Source of the DNA: PALSA-505 sp035308365
GTDB lineage: Bacteria; Actinomycetota; Actinomycetes; Streptosporangiales; Streptosporangiaceae
Length of the DNA: 22,387 nt
Direction of reading: 5' to 3'
Assembly: GCA_035308365.1 (NCBI GenBank)
Contig: DATGGU010000087.1
Location: 1 to 22,387, forward strand
In this document: piece after piece, positions 14,395 to 22,108 of the stretch
Layout of the letters: each line of letters starts with the position of its first letter
Position numbering within the stretch: the stretch's first letter is position 1
The notes under the pieces: model-generated
Databases searched by the model: none
The model's input: the letters and a program-made list of their open reading frames with translations, nothing else
Told to the model about the DNA's origin: nothing
Made by a program: the position numbers and the translations under genes

Positions 14395-15660
14395 ATGACC
14401 GGCCGGCGGGGCGGGCTGTTGCGGCAGCGGAACTTCCGCCTGTTCTGGGCCGGGGAGAGCATCAGCGAGGTCGGCAATTCCGTCACCATCGTCGTCATTC
14501 CACTGGTCGCCATCGACACGCTGCACACCAGCACGTTCATCGTCACGCTGCTGACCGCGATGGTCTGGCTGCCCTGGGTCATCATCGGCGTTCCCGCCGG
14601 AGCGTGGGTCGACCGGCTATCACCCCGGCCCGTCATGCTGGCCAGTGATGCGATCTCGGTGGCGGTGTACGCGAGCGTCCCTGTCGCCGCCTGGTTCGGG
14701 GTGCTGACCGTGGCGCAACTCATCGCGGTCACATTGATCGCCGGCGCGGCGGCAGTGTTCTTCAACAGCGCCTGCCAGGTCCTGCTCCCGGGGGTAGCCG
14801 ACGAGGCGGACCTTACCGAGGCGAACGCCAAGCTGCTGGGCAGCCGCGAGGTCGCCCAGATCGGCGGGCCAGGGCTCGGCGGGCTGCTCGCCCAGGCGGC
14901 CGGCCCCGTGACCGGGCTGCTGGCCGACGCGGTGAGCTTCGCCGTCTCGTTCTGCTGCCTGACCGCCATGCAGCCGCCGCGGGATCGCCGGCCGGGTGGC
15001 CCCGCCACCGGGGGCGTGCTCGGCGGTCTTCGCTTCGCCTGGCGGGATCCCTACCTGCGCGCGATGACGGCGTTCTCGTCGCTCGCCAACCTGGCACTCA
15101 CCGGTGTCGACGCCCTCCTCGTCGTCTTCCTGGTCCGTACCATCGGGCTGTCCTCGGCAGCAGCCGGCCTCGTCATGGCCAGCCTCGGCGTTGGCGGCGT
15201 CCTCGGCGCACTTGCCGCCCGCCCACTGGGACGACGGTTCGGCACAGCGCGGGCCATGCTCATCGCCGTCCCGTGCGGCCTGTGCTTCGGGTTGCTGCTC
15301 CCGCTCGCGGACAAGGGACCGCGGCTCGCATTCGCAGGCGTAGCCATGACGTGCGCCGGTTGCGTCGTCGTCATCGGGAACGTGATCGTCGACAGCTTCA
15401 TGCAGGCCTACGTCCCGCCGGGCATACTCGGCCGGGTCACCTCGGCGACCTGGGCCGCCGGGTTCGCGATGATGCCCGCCGGCGCGCTGCTCGCCGGAGT
15501 CCTCGCCACCGCCCTGGGGGTCAGGGCTGCGCTATGGATACTCACTGCCCTGTACGCCGCGTCCGGCCTCACGTTCCTGCTGACTCCCATGCGGCACCTG
15601 CGTGACCTGCCGCGGCGCCCGGCCGAGGATAGCGTCCCGGCTATGCATCTAGAAGTTTAG
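14395..15660 (+). CDS. MFS transporter (MFS_3, EntS-like)
   Basis: A 421-residue major facilitator protein with about 12 transmembrane helices. The N-terminus LLRQRNFRLFWAGESISEVG is the hallmark of the MFS_3 group related to the enterobactin exporter EntS and to macrolide exporters. The loop 2-3 motif GAWVDRLSPRPVML (motif A) and a second-half counterpart ARPLGRRFGTARAMLI are present. The function is probably proton-driven export of a small molecule; the substrate is unknown. No Shine-Dalgarno is obvious; the ATG overlaps the stop of a short upstream frame (ATGA), suggesting past coupling. It may once have been the target of the upstream LmrA-like TetR. Confidence 0.9.
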   Translation: MTGRRGGLLRQRNFRLFWAGESISEVGNSVTIVVIPLVAIDTLHTSTFIVTLLTAMVWLPWVIIGVPAGAWVDRLSPRPVMLASDAISVAVYASVPVAAWFGVLTVAQLIAVTLIAGAAAVFFNSACQVLLPGVADEADLTEANAKLLGSREVAQIGGPGLGGLLAQAAGPVTGLLADAVSFAVSFCCLTAMQPPRDRRPGGPATGGVLGGLRFAWRDPYLRAMTAFSSLANLALTGVDALLVVFLVRTIGLSSAAAGLVMASLGVGGVLGALAARPLGRRFGTARAMLIAVPCGLCFGLLLPLADKGPRLAFAGVAMTCAGCVVVIGNVIVDSFMQAYVPPGILGRVTSATWAAGFAMMPAGALLAGVLATALGVRAALWILTALYAASGLTFLLTPMRHLRDLPRRPAEDSVPAMHLEV

Positions 15661-15671
15661 TTTGCTGGCAT

Positions 15672-15749
15672 TTGCTCACGGGCGAGGATGAGCCGAAGCA
15701 GTTCAACGTCTACCTGCCAGCGGGGTTGATCAAGCGGCTCAAGCATCAC
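15672..15749 (+). pseudogene. Fragment of a ribbon-helix-helix type protein
   Basis: Immediately after the MFS stop a plus-strand frame encodes GEDEPKQFNVYLPAGLIKRL followed by KHH. This is the N-terminal strand and first helix of a CopG-like protein, after which homology stops abruptly (expected second helix absent). It is a truncated remnant with no visible partner. Confidence 0.4.
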
Positions 15750-15914
15750 CCGCTGGCAGGGGGTGCCCGCGAGGCGGCCGGGGCGTCGCGGGTGAGGCCG
15801 AGCTTGGTGACGCGGGCGTCCTGCTGGCATCACCGGGGTCGGCGGCCGTGCTGCCCGGGGGGAGCACGGCGCCGACTGGTGAGGTGCGGTTACCCGTCGT
15901 CGTCTTCGCCGTCC

Positions 15915-16280
15915 ATGCCACTGACTGTGCAGGGAATCAGCGCGGCCGCCCGTACCGCCATCACGCTGCGGGACCAGTTGCGCCACGGCGGCGAGCCGCA
16001 AGCCGACGAGTACTTCCGCGCGGTCAGCGCCATCCTGGACGCACCCTGGGGCCTGGCGGCCAGCGCCGACCTGAGCACGGCCGGCGGCGCACAGCCTGCG
16101 CTGCCCGCATGGCCGCTGACCGCCAAGTACAAGGCCAGCCTGGAGAAGGCAGCAGCCGACGACCCACACCTCGCAGCCGCCTATGTCCGGGTCGCCGCGC
16201 TCGTCGACCCGCCGACGGCACTGCTCAGCCCAGCGATCCAGCAGCCAGTCGCCTCGGCAACAGCACATGCAACGAGCTGA
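15915..16280 (+). pseudogene. C-terminal fragment of an FAD-dependent monooxygenase
   Basis: The frame from ATG 15915 (121 residues) starts VQGISAAARTAITLRDQLRH, corresponding to the G-x-G-M-x-x-A-x-x-x-A-x-x-L-R-D helix late in FAD-dependent oxidoreductases. It continues through APWGLAASADLS, then AAAYVRVAALVDPPTALLSP, which matches the C-terminal end of such proteins (pattern FLRV..LVDPP..LL.P). The FAD-binding Rossmann part and central region are missing, so this is a 5'-truncated pseudogene; the ATG is probably accidental. The preceding 160 bases contain no recognisable upstream part. Assignment rests on remembered family patterns. Confidence 0.5.
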
Positions 16281-16429
16281 GAGCTGATGACCTGGCTGCT
16301 GGAACCCGCGCCATCGGTGGCTTGTCCTATGTTGACCGGGGTGAGTGGAAGAGCTATGCGGACGAGCTGGCGCACCGGGTCGGTGGCCTGCTGCCCGGCT
16401 GGCCGGCCGAGACCGCCCGGCACTGCTGA
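16281..16429 (+). other. Possible gene remnant
   Basis: In a different frame from the FAD fragment, the plus strand reads GGLSYVDRGEWKSYADELAH and ends at TGA 16427-16429. The composition looks coding (balanced residues, helix-like) but no start or family is recognised. It may be the tail of another truncated gene. Confidence 0.25.
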
Positions 16430-16471
16430 CTGGGACCCGCAGCGACGACCGGTGGCTGCGGCGGGCCTCCA

Positions 16472-18052
16472 TCATCGGCCGGCTTTGATGATGACGGCGG
16501 TGGCGGGGTGGACGGTCAGCGCGATTGCGGAACGCGGATCGGCCTTCAGGACGCTCCACCTGCCGTCCCAGGCGGTGTCGCCGGTGATCGCCGCGCCGCC
16601 GAGCGTGGCACTGGTGCTGGCCGCATTCCCCGGCTCCCGGCCGGCCAGGGTCATGACCTCGGCGCTGCGCGGCCCCGGGCCCGGGAGAGCGATCGTGACA
16701 GCCGCCTGCGCGGCTTCCTTCGCGTGTGTCTTATTGATGATCGTGACGTAGTCCTCGGCTGCTGTGCCGGTGCAGTAGGCGGTCAGGTTGAGGCCGTCCG
16801 GGTTGCGGATCCGGACAGGCCGGACGTGGCCCGCTGAGCCGAGGGCGAATGCCTTGATGCCATACCCCTTGGGGGTGATCGCATAGCCGGAGCCTGACCC
16901 GGCCGGGCTGGGCACGATCGTGCTGGTGAACAGCCACTGCCTGTTGTGGAAGTTCACGCCCGCAGCCCCGTGGGCCGCCCACCAGTGCAGGTAATCCAGT
17001 GCCCACAACGCCGAGGCCAAGGCGTTGCTCGCGCCCGGGACACCGCCCAGGTGGTCATTTGCCTCGGTCAGCCGGTAGCGCAGCCCGGCAGCAGCCACCG
17101 CGGCGAGGTTGTGGCGGTAGAGCCAGGGATAGGGGATGTAGGTGATCCCCGGTGGCTGGGTGCCGATCGCGGCGCCATTCACCCACTCTGGCGAAAGCAT
17201 GTTGCCGATGGCCTGATCAGCGGTTGCCGCTCCGGGGTCTGCGCCGGGATAGTGGTGCTGGGTGATGTCTGCCACCGGGCCTGCGGCCGGGGTGTCGGCG
17301 GCGAACCGCTCGGTCCACGACACGCCGGTATCGGCATCGGGGCTGTACGTCAGCGTGGTGTAGGCCCCGGTGTCCGGACCGGACAATGGCGCCCCGGGCG
17401 CGGCGGCCCTGACCGCCTCGGCCAGGCTGCGCCAGCGGGTCAGGTAGGACCGGTACGCCGTGCCCGGGACCCCTGGGACCTCCTCGAAGACCGCGGGATC
17501 GACCAGGTTCTCCGCATGGGTGTGAAAGGCGTGCCAGTCCGGCTCGTTGCCAATGGCGAAGCTGGCCACATGCTCCCGGTAGCGGCCCCAGATGTACCCG
17601 GCGACGCTGGCATTGACGGAGTCCAGATCCCTGACCGGATTAGCCGCGGGGCTGAGCAGGCGCAGCGTGTAGATGACCCGCACCCCGGCCTCAGCGGCAA
17701 AGGCGAACAGGCTGTCGATCCCGGTGAATCCGTCGCTGCCCGTACCCGCGGGAGCCAGTTGATCTACCGTGCCGCCGCCGATTCGCAAGCTGCGCAGCCC
17801 CGCATTACCGAACAACCTGACCAGCGCGGTGTTCCCCGGGCTGAACAGGTAACCCGGCACGCCGGCGTGACCCGCATCAAGCACTGACCGCTCGAAACTC
17901 AGCCCGGCGAAATCATCAGCGACCGCTGGCCCGGGAGGTCCGGCATCGATGCTGACCGTCACCGGATGGCCATCCAGCCCACCCGGCCCCGGCGCGGCCT
18001 CCCCGCTACGACGGCGTGGTGGCACCCGCCCCGCCACCTGCCATCCGTTCAT
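16472..18052 (-). CDS. Glycoside hydrolase family 79-like (beta-glucuronidase/heparanase type)
   Basis: About 526 residues. A (beta/alpha)8 catalytic domain extends from about 45 to 400, with the acid/base E170 in FAIGNEPDW and the nucleophile E330 in YRLTEANDHLGG; NEP and a later E near the strand end are the clan GH-A pattern. A beta-rich C-terminal domain (about 410-526) matches the GH79 accessory domain. Such enzymes remove glucuronic acid or related sugars from glycans. Family members are usually secreted, but no signal peptide is visible: ATG 18052 yields a polar Pro/Arg/Gly-rich start without a clear RBS. The true start may be lost, because debris lies directly upstream. The open frame extends to 18376 but there overlaps the MFS fragment. 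Confidence 0.8.
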   Translation of the reverse strand: MNGWQVAGRVPPRRRSGEAAPGPGGLDGHPVTVSIDAGPPGPAVADDFAGLSFERSVLDAGHAGVPGYLFSPGNTALVRLFGNAGLRSLRIGGGTVDQLAPAGTGSDGFTGIDSLFAFAAEAGVRVIYTLRLLSPAANPVRDLDSVNASVAGYIWGRYREHVASFAIGNEPDWHAFHTHAENLVDPAVFEEVPGVPGTAYRSYLTRWRSLAEAVRAAAPGAPLSGPDTGAYTTLTYSPDADTGVSWTERFAADTPAAGPVADITQHHYPGADPGAATADQAIGNMLSPEWVNGAAIGTQPPGITYIPYPWLYRHNLAAVAAAGLRYRLTEANDHLGGVPGASNALASALWALDYLHWWAAHGAAGVNFHNRQWLFTSTIVPSPAGSGSGYAITPKGYGIKAFALGSAGHVRPVRIRNPDGLNLTAYCTGTAAEDYVTIINKTHAKEAAQAAVTIALPGPGPRSAEVMTLAGREPGNAASTSATLGGAAITGDTAWDGRWSVLKADPRSAIALTVHPATAVIIKAGR

Positions 18053-18177
18053 CACCCAATCCTGCCAGGACCCGCTGCCACGGCGGGCACCCGCACCGTC
18101 GCCGCGATCCTGGGACTGCTGTCCATAACCACCGCGCTGATCCACTTCGCGGTGCGCAGACGCCGGGCCGACGGCGG

Positions 18178-18966
18178 TCAGTCGGCGGGGCCCGGTGCCG
18201 GGGCCTTCGGTCGCATGGCGGCGGCCTTGGCGATTTCGGTGCGCTGGAGGAGGGTGCGCAGCCGGAACAGCCGCAGTGGTAGCAGCGGCGCCGCCGTCCT
18301 GGTCTCGATGAGGCCAAACGCGGCCAGCAGGGCCGCCGCCGACGCGAGCAGGGCCAGCGTCTGGGCGGCTGCCCACCCGGCGGCCGGCGCCTGCGAGATC
18401 GCGTAGACCACCATCACCAGGGCGCCCGTCACGGTGATGGCGCCGAGCGGGTCATAGCGCCGGCGCGCGCCGTGCAGCCTGCTTTCCGGCACGACCCGCC
18501 GGGCCAGCAGCAGCGCGGTCCCGCCCACGGCGACGTTCAGGTAGAAGATGTACGGCCAGCCCGCGTACCGGGTGAGGGCACCGCCGGCCAGCATGCCGAC
18601 GGTCGCGCCGCTGGCGCCGATGGCGCCCCACAGCCCGAGCGCCTTGTTGCGCTCGGCGCCCTCGGTGAACATGTTCATCACGATCGACAGCGCGGCGGGC
18701 AGCACCACGGCGGCGCCCAGCCCCTGGACGCCGCGCATGATGATCAGGAACGTGCCGCTGGCAGCCAGCGCGCAGGCGAGCGAGGCCGCGGTGAACAGTG
18801 CCAGCCCGGCCATGAACACGCGCCGGCGGCCGAGCAGGTCGGCGGCCCGGCCGCCGAGCAGCAAGAACCCGCCGAAGGTGAGCGCATAGGCGGTCACCAC
18901 CCACTGCAGGTCCGACTCGGCGAAGTGCAGCTTGGCCCTGCTGACCGATGACGCCAGGCTCACCAT
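18178..18966 (-). pseudogene. DHA2-type MFS efflux pump fragment truncated at both ends
   Basis: A 262-residue frame covering only the first half of a 14-helix EmrB/QacA-type pump. It begins after where helix 1 should be (LHFAESDLQWVVTAYALTFG is normally preceded by a D-x-T-x-V-N-V-A-L-P motif). It contains motif A (GGRAADLLGRRRVFM) and runs to PLLPLRLFRLRTLLQ, where intact proteins continue with about seven more helices; here unrelated residues follow and a stop at 18178. Complete homologues are about 480-530 residues. Translation of the fragment is possible but transport is unlikely. An intact DHA2 pump is encoded at 20513-22108. Confidence 0.75.
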
Positions 18967-19072
18967 GCCACCCGAACCCGCCGAGCACCGGGGATCCCAG
19001 CCGATCGCCGCCTTCCTGGTGCAAACTCACCTGGGCCAGGACCTCAAATTCCTTCCCACCCGGGCCAACGGC

Positions 19073-19192
19073 CAGCGGCTGGATCAGGGTCGAGGCCTGC
19101 GGGCCGATGATATGGGCGCCTAGCAGCAACCGGGGGGATGGCCCTGTGATGATCTTCAGCGTTCGGTCGGGCGACTGCGGGTTCTGGCTCAC
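19073..19192 (-). pseudogene. Mycothione reductase C-terminal domain fragment
   Basis: The minus-strand frame encodes DRTLKIITGPSPRLLLGAHI followed by IGPQASTLIQPL. The segment LLLGAHIIGPQASTLIQPL is the dimerisation-domain signature of mycothione reductase and related pyridine-nucleotide disulphide oxidoreductases. About 32 residues survive; the preceding FAD/NAD domains and the following catalytic H-P-A-L-P-E region are absent. The frame happens to begin with a GTG overlapping the tetR stop by 4 bases. After IQPL the reading becomes unrelated and runs into the MFS fragment. Confidence 0.55.
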
Positions 19193-19842
19193 GCCAGGCC
19201 CGCGTCGATGAAGGCGCGGGTGAGTTCCTCGAGGCGATGGGGGGTGACGCCGGGGGCGTCGCGCAGCGGGCCTTGCCCGGTGAGCACTGCCAGCCCGTGC
19301 ACCGTGGACCAGATCGGGTACTCGATCCCGGGCCGGCGCCGCCGGCTGAGCACGCCTGCGTCGGCCAGTTCGTCGAGTACGGCGCGGAGCTGGTCCAGGG
19401 GCAGCGGGTGCTGCCCGGTCCCGGCGTCTGGAGCGCGGTAGGCGTGCTGGTGGGGCAGGGCGAAGGCGGTTGCGAACAGCCCCGGCTCCTCGCGGGCGAA
19501 CTCCAGGTACGCCCGGCCGACCGCGCGCAGCCGGCGGCGGGCGGCGGCGGCATCGCCGTACCTGCCGCGCACGCGGCCGGTACCGGCGGCCATGCGGGCA
19601 GCGAACTCGCGCATCGCCGCCGTGCAGACCGCGGCCAGAAGCTCGTCCCGGTCGGCGAAGTGCCGGTAGGCGGCGTTGGGCACCACGCCCACCATCCGCG
19701 CCGCCTCACGGAGCACGACGGCGTCCGGGCCGCCGGCCCGGGCCAGCTGCAGCCCCGCGGCGACCAGGCCGTCGCGGACGGCGCCGCGCGGGCGCCGCTG
19801 CCCGGTCCCGGTTGTCTCACTTGCTGATCCGCCGGCCGTCAT
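19189..19842 (-). CDS. TetR family regulator divergent from carbonic anhydrase
   Basis: A 217-residue regulator. Helix-turn-helix at about 20-65 (VRDGLVAAGLQLARAGGPDA, LREAARMVGVVPNAAYRHFA, DRDELLAAV). The C-terminal part with YLEFAREEPGLFATAFALPH is of the WHG TetR type. ATG 19842 is favoured over TTG 19851: the minus-strand -35 TTGAGC (19874-19879) and -10 TAGATT (19851-19856), 17-base spacer, place the start of transcription about two bases from this ATG, making the message near-leaderless. The spacer is exactly filled by a palindromic operator. It most likely represses itself and the carbonic anhydrase-efflux operon. Confidence 0.9.
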   Translation of the reverse strand: MTAGGSASETTGTGQRRPRGAVRDGLVAAGLQLARAGGPDAVVLREAARMVGVVPNAAYRHFADRDELLAAVCTAAMREFAARMAAGTGRVRGRYGDAAAARRRLRAVGRAYLEFAREEPGLFATAFALPHQHAYRAPDAGTGQHPLPLDQLRAVLDELADAGVLSRRRRPGIEYPIWSTVHGLAVLTGQGPLRDAPGVTPHRLEELTRAFIDAGLA

Positions 19843-19853
19843 GAACGGCAAAT

Positions 19854-19920
19854 CTAGTGGACAGCATCCACTAGCTCAAGTATGGTGGACAGCGTCCACT
19901 AATAAGTGGTCACTGTCCAC
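19854..19920. promoter_or_regulatory. Triple TetR operator between tetR and carbonic anhydrase
   Basis: Three related 15-bp palindromes: GTGGACAGCATCCAC (19857-19871, extended to 8-bp arms CTAGTGGA/TCCACTAG, 19854-19874), GTGGACAGCGTCCAC (19885-19899, perfect 6-bp arms) and GTGGTCACTGTCCAC (19906-19920). Spacings are 28 and 21 bases. The first lies in the spacer of the tetR promoter; the third overlaps or follows a plus-strand -10-like TAATAA (19900-19905). Confidence 0.75.
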
Positions 19921-19944
19921 AAACCGCGCCGGGAGGAACCCACC

Positions 19945-20487
19945 ATGACCAGCAGGATGACCCCGCTGCTTGAGCACAATGAGCAGTTCGCCCGCAGCTA
20001 CGCTCCCGTGCCGCTCGGCCTGCCCGCCGCGCGGGTGATCGTCATCACCTGCCTCGACCACCGGGTCGACCCGGCGATCACCCTCGGGCTCAGGCTCGGC
20101 GACGCCCCCGTCCTGCGCAACGCGGGGGGACGCGTCACCCAGCCCGTCATCGAGGAGATCGCCTATCTCGCCTTCCTCGGCCGGAGGCTGTCCGGCGGGC
20201 AGCCCATGGCCGACATGCGCGTCGAGGTCGCGGTCATTCACCACACACAGTGCGGGACCGGGTTCCTCGCCGATCCCGGCTTCCGGCGGGAGGCGGCCGA
20301 GGCGACCGGCGTGGACGAGGCGGCGCTGGAAGCCTCCGCCGTCACCGACCCGCACGCCACCGTCCCGGCCGACGTCGAGCGCCTGCTGACCTCGCCGTTG
20401 CTGCCGCCGGGGATGGGTGTCTCCGGCCACGTGTACGACGTCGAAACCGGACGCGTGACCACCGTCGCCGACGCCCGGTATCGCTAG
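19945..20487 (+). CDS. Beta-class carbonic anhydrase-like protein
   Basis: A 180-residue zinc enzyme family member that interconverts CO2 and bicarbonate. The beta-CA signatures are present: CLDHR (C36-x-D38-x-R40) and HTQC (H100, C103), giving zinc ligands C36, H100 and C103 and the D/R dyad; RNAGGRV (58-64) is also typical. The enzyme is short, as in the small actinobacterial beta-CAs. GGGAGGA (19931-19937) is 7 bases before ATG 19945, whereas the open frame extends to 19906. The MFS exporter gene follows after 25 bases. The promoter carries TetR operators, so expression is probably inducible rather than housekeeping. A non-canonical activity on another small molecule cannot be excluded. 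Confidence 0.88.
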   Translation: MTSRMTPLLEHNEQFARSYAPVPLGLPAARVIVITCLDHRVDPAITLGLRLGDAPVLRNAGGRVTQPVIEEIAYLAFLGRRLSGGQPMADMRVEVAVIHHTQCGTGFLADPGFRREAAEATGVDEAALEASAVTDPHATVPADVERLLTSPLLPPGMGVSGHVYDVETGRVTTVADARYR

Positions 20488-20512
20488 CCAGCCTCTCGAC
20501 GGGAGCAGACGG

Positions 20513-22108
20513 ATGAAGACCCGGTTCACGGCCCGGCGGCGGATGGCCATCGTCCTGGCCCTTTGCCTGAGTGCCTTCTTGATCAGCGTCGACGTCACGA
20601 TCGTGAACGTCGCCCTGCCCACCCTGATCCGCTCACTCGGCGCCACCACCACCCAGCTGCAATGGGTGGTCGACGCCTACAGCCTCGTATTCGCGGCCCT
20701 CGTACTGACCGCTGGCAGCCTGAGCGACCGTCAGGGCCGCAAGGGCATTCTGCTGGCCGGCCTGGGCGTCTTCGCGGCGGGCAGCCTGGCGGGGGCGCTC
20801 GCCGGCACGACCAGCGAGCTCATCGCGGCACGGGCCGTGATGGGACTCGGCGCGGCCCTCATGTTTCCCTCCACCCTCTCGCTGCTGGTGAACGTCTTCA
20901 CCGAGCGGGGAGAACGGGCCAGGGCCATCGGGCTGTGGGGAGCGACCACCGGGGTGGGGATCGCCACCGGGCCCATCGTGGGTGGCTGGCTGCTGGAGCG
21001 CTTCTGGTGGGGCAGCATCTTCGCCTTCATGGCCGCGGCGGCCGCCGTCATCGCGGTGCTCGTGGCCCGGGCCGTACCCACCTCGCGGGATCCGCGGACC
21101 CCGCCGGTCGACTGGCGGGGCTTCGTAGTGTCGTCGGCTGCCATGGCCGTCCTCATTCTGGGCGTCATCGAGGCCCCCGGCTGGGGGTGGGGGTCGGCCG
21201 CGGCGGTGTCGACGATGGCAGCCGGCCTGGCGCTCCTGGTCCTGTTCGTTCTCCTGGAGCGGCGGTCCGGTCACCCCATGCTGGACGTGGGGCTGTTCCG
21301 TAATCCCCGCTTCACCGCGGCGAGCGGGTCGGTGGCCATCTCGTTCTTCGCCCTCCAGGGATTCATCTTCCTGGTCACCCAGTACTTCCAGTTCATCAAG
21401 GCGTTCAGCCCGCTCGGCACCGGCGTCCGCCTCCTCCCGGTGGCAGCCGCCGTCGCCGTCGCCTCGGTCGCCGGCACCAAGCTCGCCGTCCGGGTCGGCA
21501 ACAAGGTGATCGTGGCCAGCGGCCTGCTGCTGTTCGCGGCGGCCACCTTGTGGACCGCAACCGTCTCGGCGTCCACCTCCTACCCGACGATCGCCCTCCA
21601 GATGCTCATCCTGGGAACCGGGATGGGGCTGACCAGCGCCCCGGCGACCGAGGCCATCATGGGGGCAGTCCCCAAGGCCAAGGCCGGCGCGGGCTCGGCG
21701 GTCAACGACGCCACCCGCCTGTTCGGAGGCACCCTCGGCGTCGCGGTGATCGGCAGCGTCGCCGCGTCTGTCTATTCGAGCCGGCTCGCCTCGACCGCCC
21801 CGGCTCACCTGCCGGCGCAGGCCGCATCAGCGGCGAAAGGGTCGGTCGGCGGGGCGATCGCCGCGTCACGCGTCCTTGCCCGCGCCGGCTTCACCCACGC
21901 AGGACACGCCCTGGCGGACAGCGCGAGCGGCGCCTTCATGCACAGCCTCCACGGCGGCTGCGTGGTGGCCGGCGGTGTCGTCATCGCCGGGGCGATCATA
22001 GCCGGGCTCTTCCTGCCCGCCCGGCCCGGCAGGGAACCCCAGGCACAGCCACCATCACGTCCGGACGATCCTTCGCTCCGGGCGCACGCGGCCGAGCTTG
22101 CCCCATGA
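20513..22108 (+). CDS. DHA2 family MFS drug exporter (EmrB/QacA type, 14 helices)
   Basis: A 531-residue proton-coupled multidrug exporter. Helix 1 has the D1 motif (SVDVTIVNVALP), loop 2-3 has motif A (GSLSDRQGRKGILL) and helix 5 the antiporter motif C (GIATGPIVGGWL). About 14 hydrophobic segments are present, and the C-terminus is Pro/Arg-rich and cytoplasmic. The substrate is unknown; relatives export cationic dyes, antibiotics or antiseptics. GGGAG about 8 bases before ATG 20513 supports the start. It lies 25 bases behind the carbonic anhydrase gene and presumably shares its TetR-controlled promoter. The stop TGA at 22106 is followed directly by a foreign fragment. Confidence 0.93.
   Translation: MKTRFTARRRMAIVLALCLSAFLISVDVTIVNVALPTLIRSLGATTTQLQWVVDAYSLVFAALVLTAGSLSDRQGRKGILLAGLGVFAAGSLAGALAGTTSELIAARAVMGLGAALMFPSTLSLLVNVFTERGERARAIGLWGATTGVGIATGPIVGGWLLERFWWGSIFAFMAAAAAVIAVLVARAVPTSRDPRTPPVDWRGFVVSSAAMAVLILGVIEAPGWGWGSAAAVSTMAAGLALLVLFVLLERRSGHPMLDVGLFRNPRFTAASGSVAISFFALQGFIFLVTQYFQFIKAFSPLGTGVRLLPVAAAVAVASVAGTKLAVRVGNKVIVASGLLLFAAATLWTATVSASTSYPTIALQMLILGTGMGLTSAPATEAIMGAVPKAKAGAGSAVNDATRLFGGTLGVAVIGSVAASVYSSRLASTAPAHLPAQAASAAKGSVGGAIAASRVLARAGFTHAGHALADSASGAFMHSLHGGCVVAGGVVIAGAIIAGLFLPARPGREPQAQPPSRPDDPSLRAHAAELAP

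Noticed and set aside
15657..16559. 300-codon minus-strand frame across the debris region
   Set aside because: Arg/Pro/His-rich, no motif, and plus-strand readings in the same interval match known protein families.
18053..18376. Longer GH79 N-terminus in the open frame
   Set aside because: It overlaps the MFS fragment on the same strand and has junk-like composition.
20633..21808. 391-codon minus-strand frame opposite the exporter
   Set aside because: Composition rich in Gly, Arg, Asp, Glu and Gln with no family features; the plus strand encodes a complete 14-helix MFS protein.
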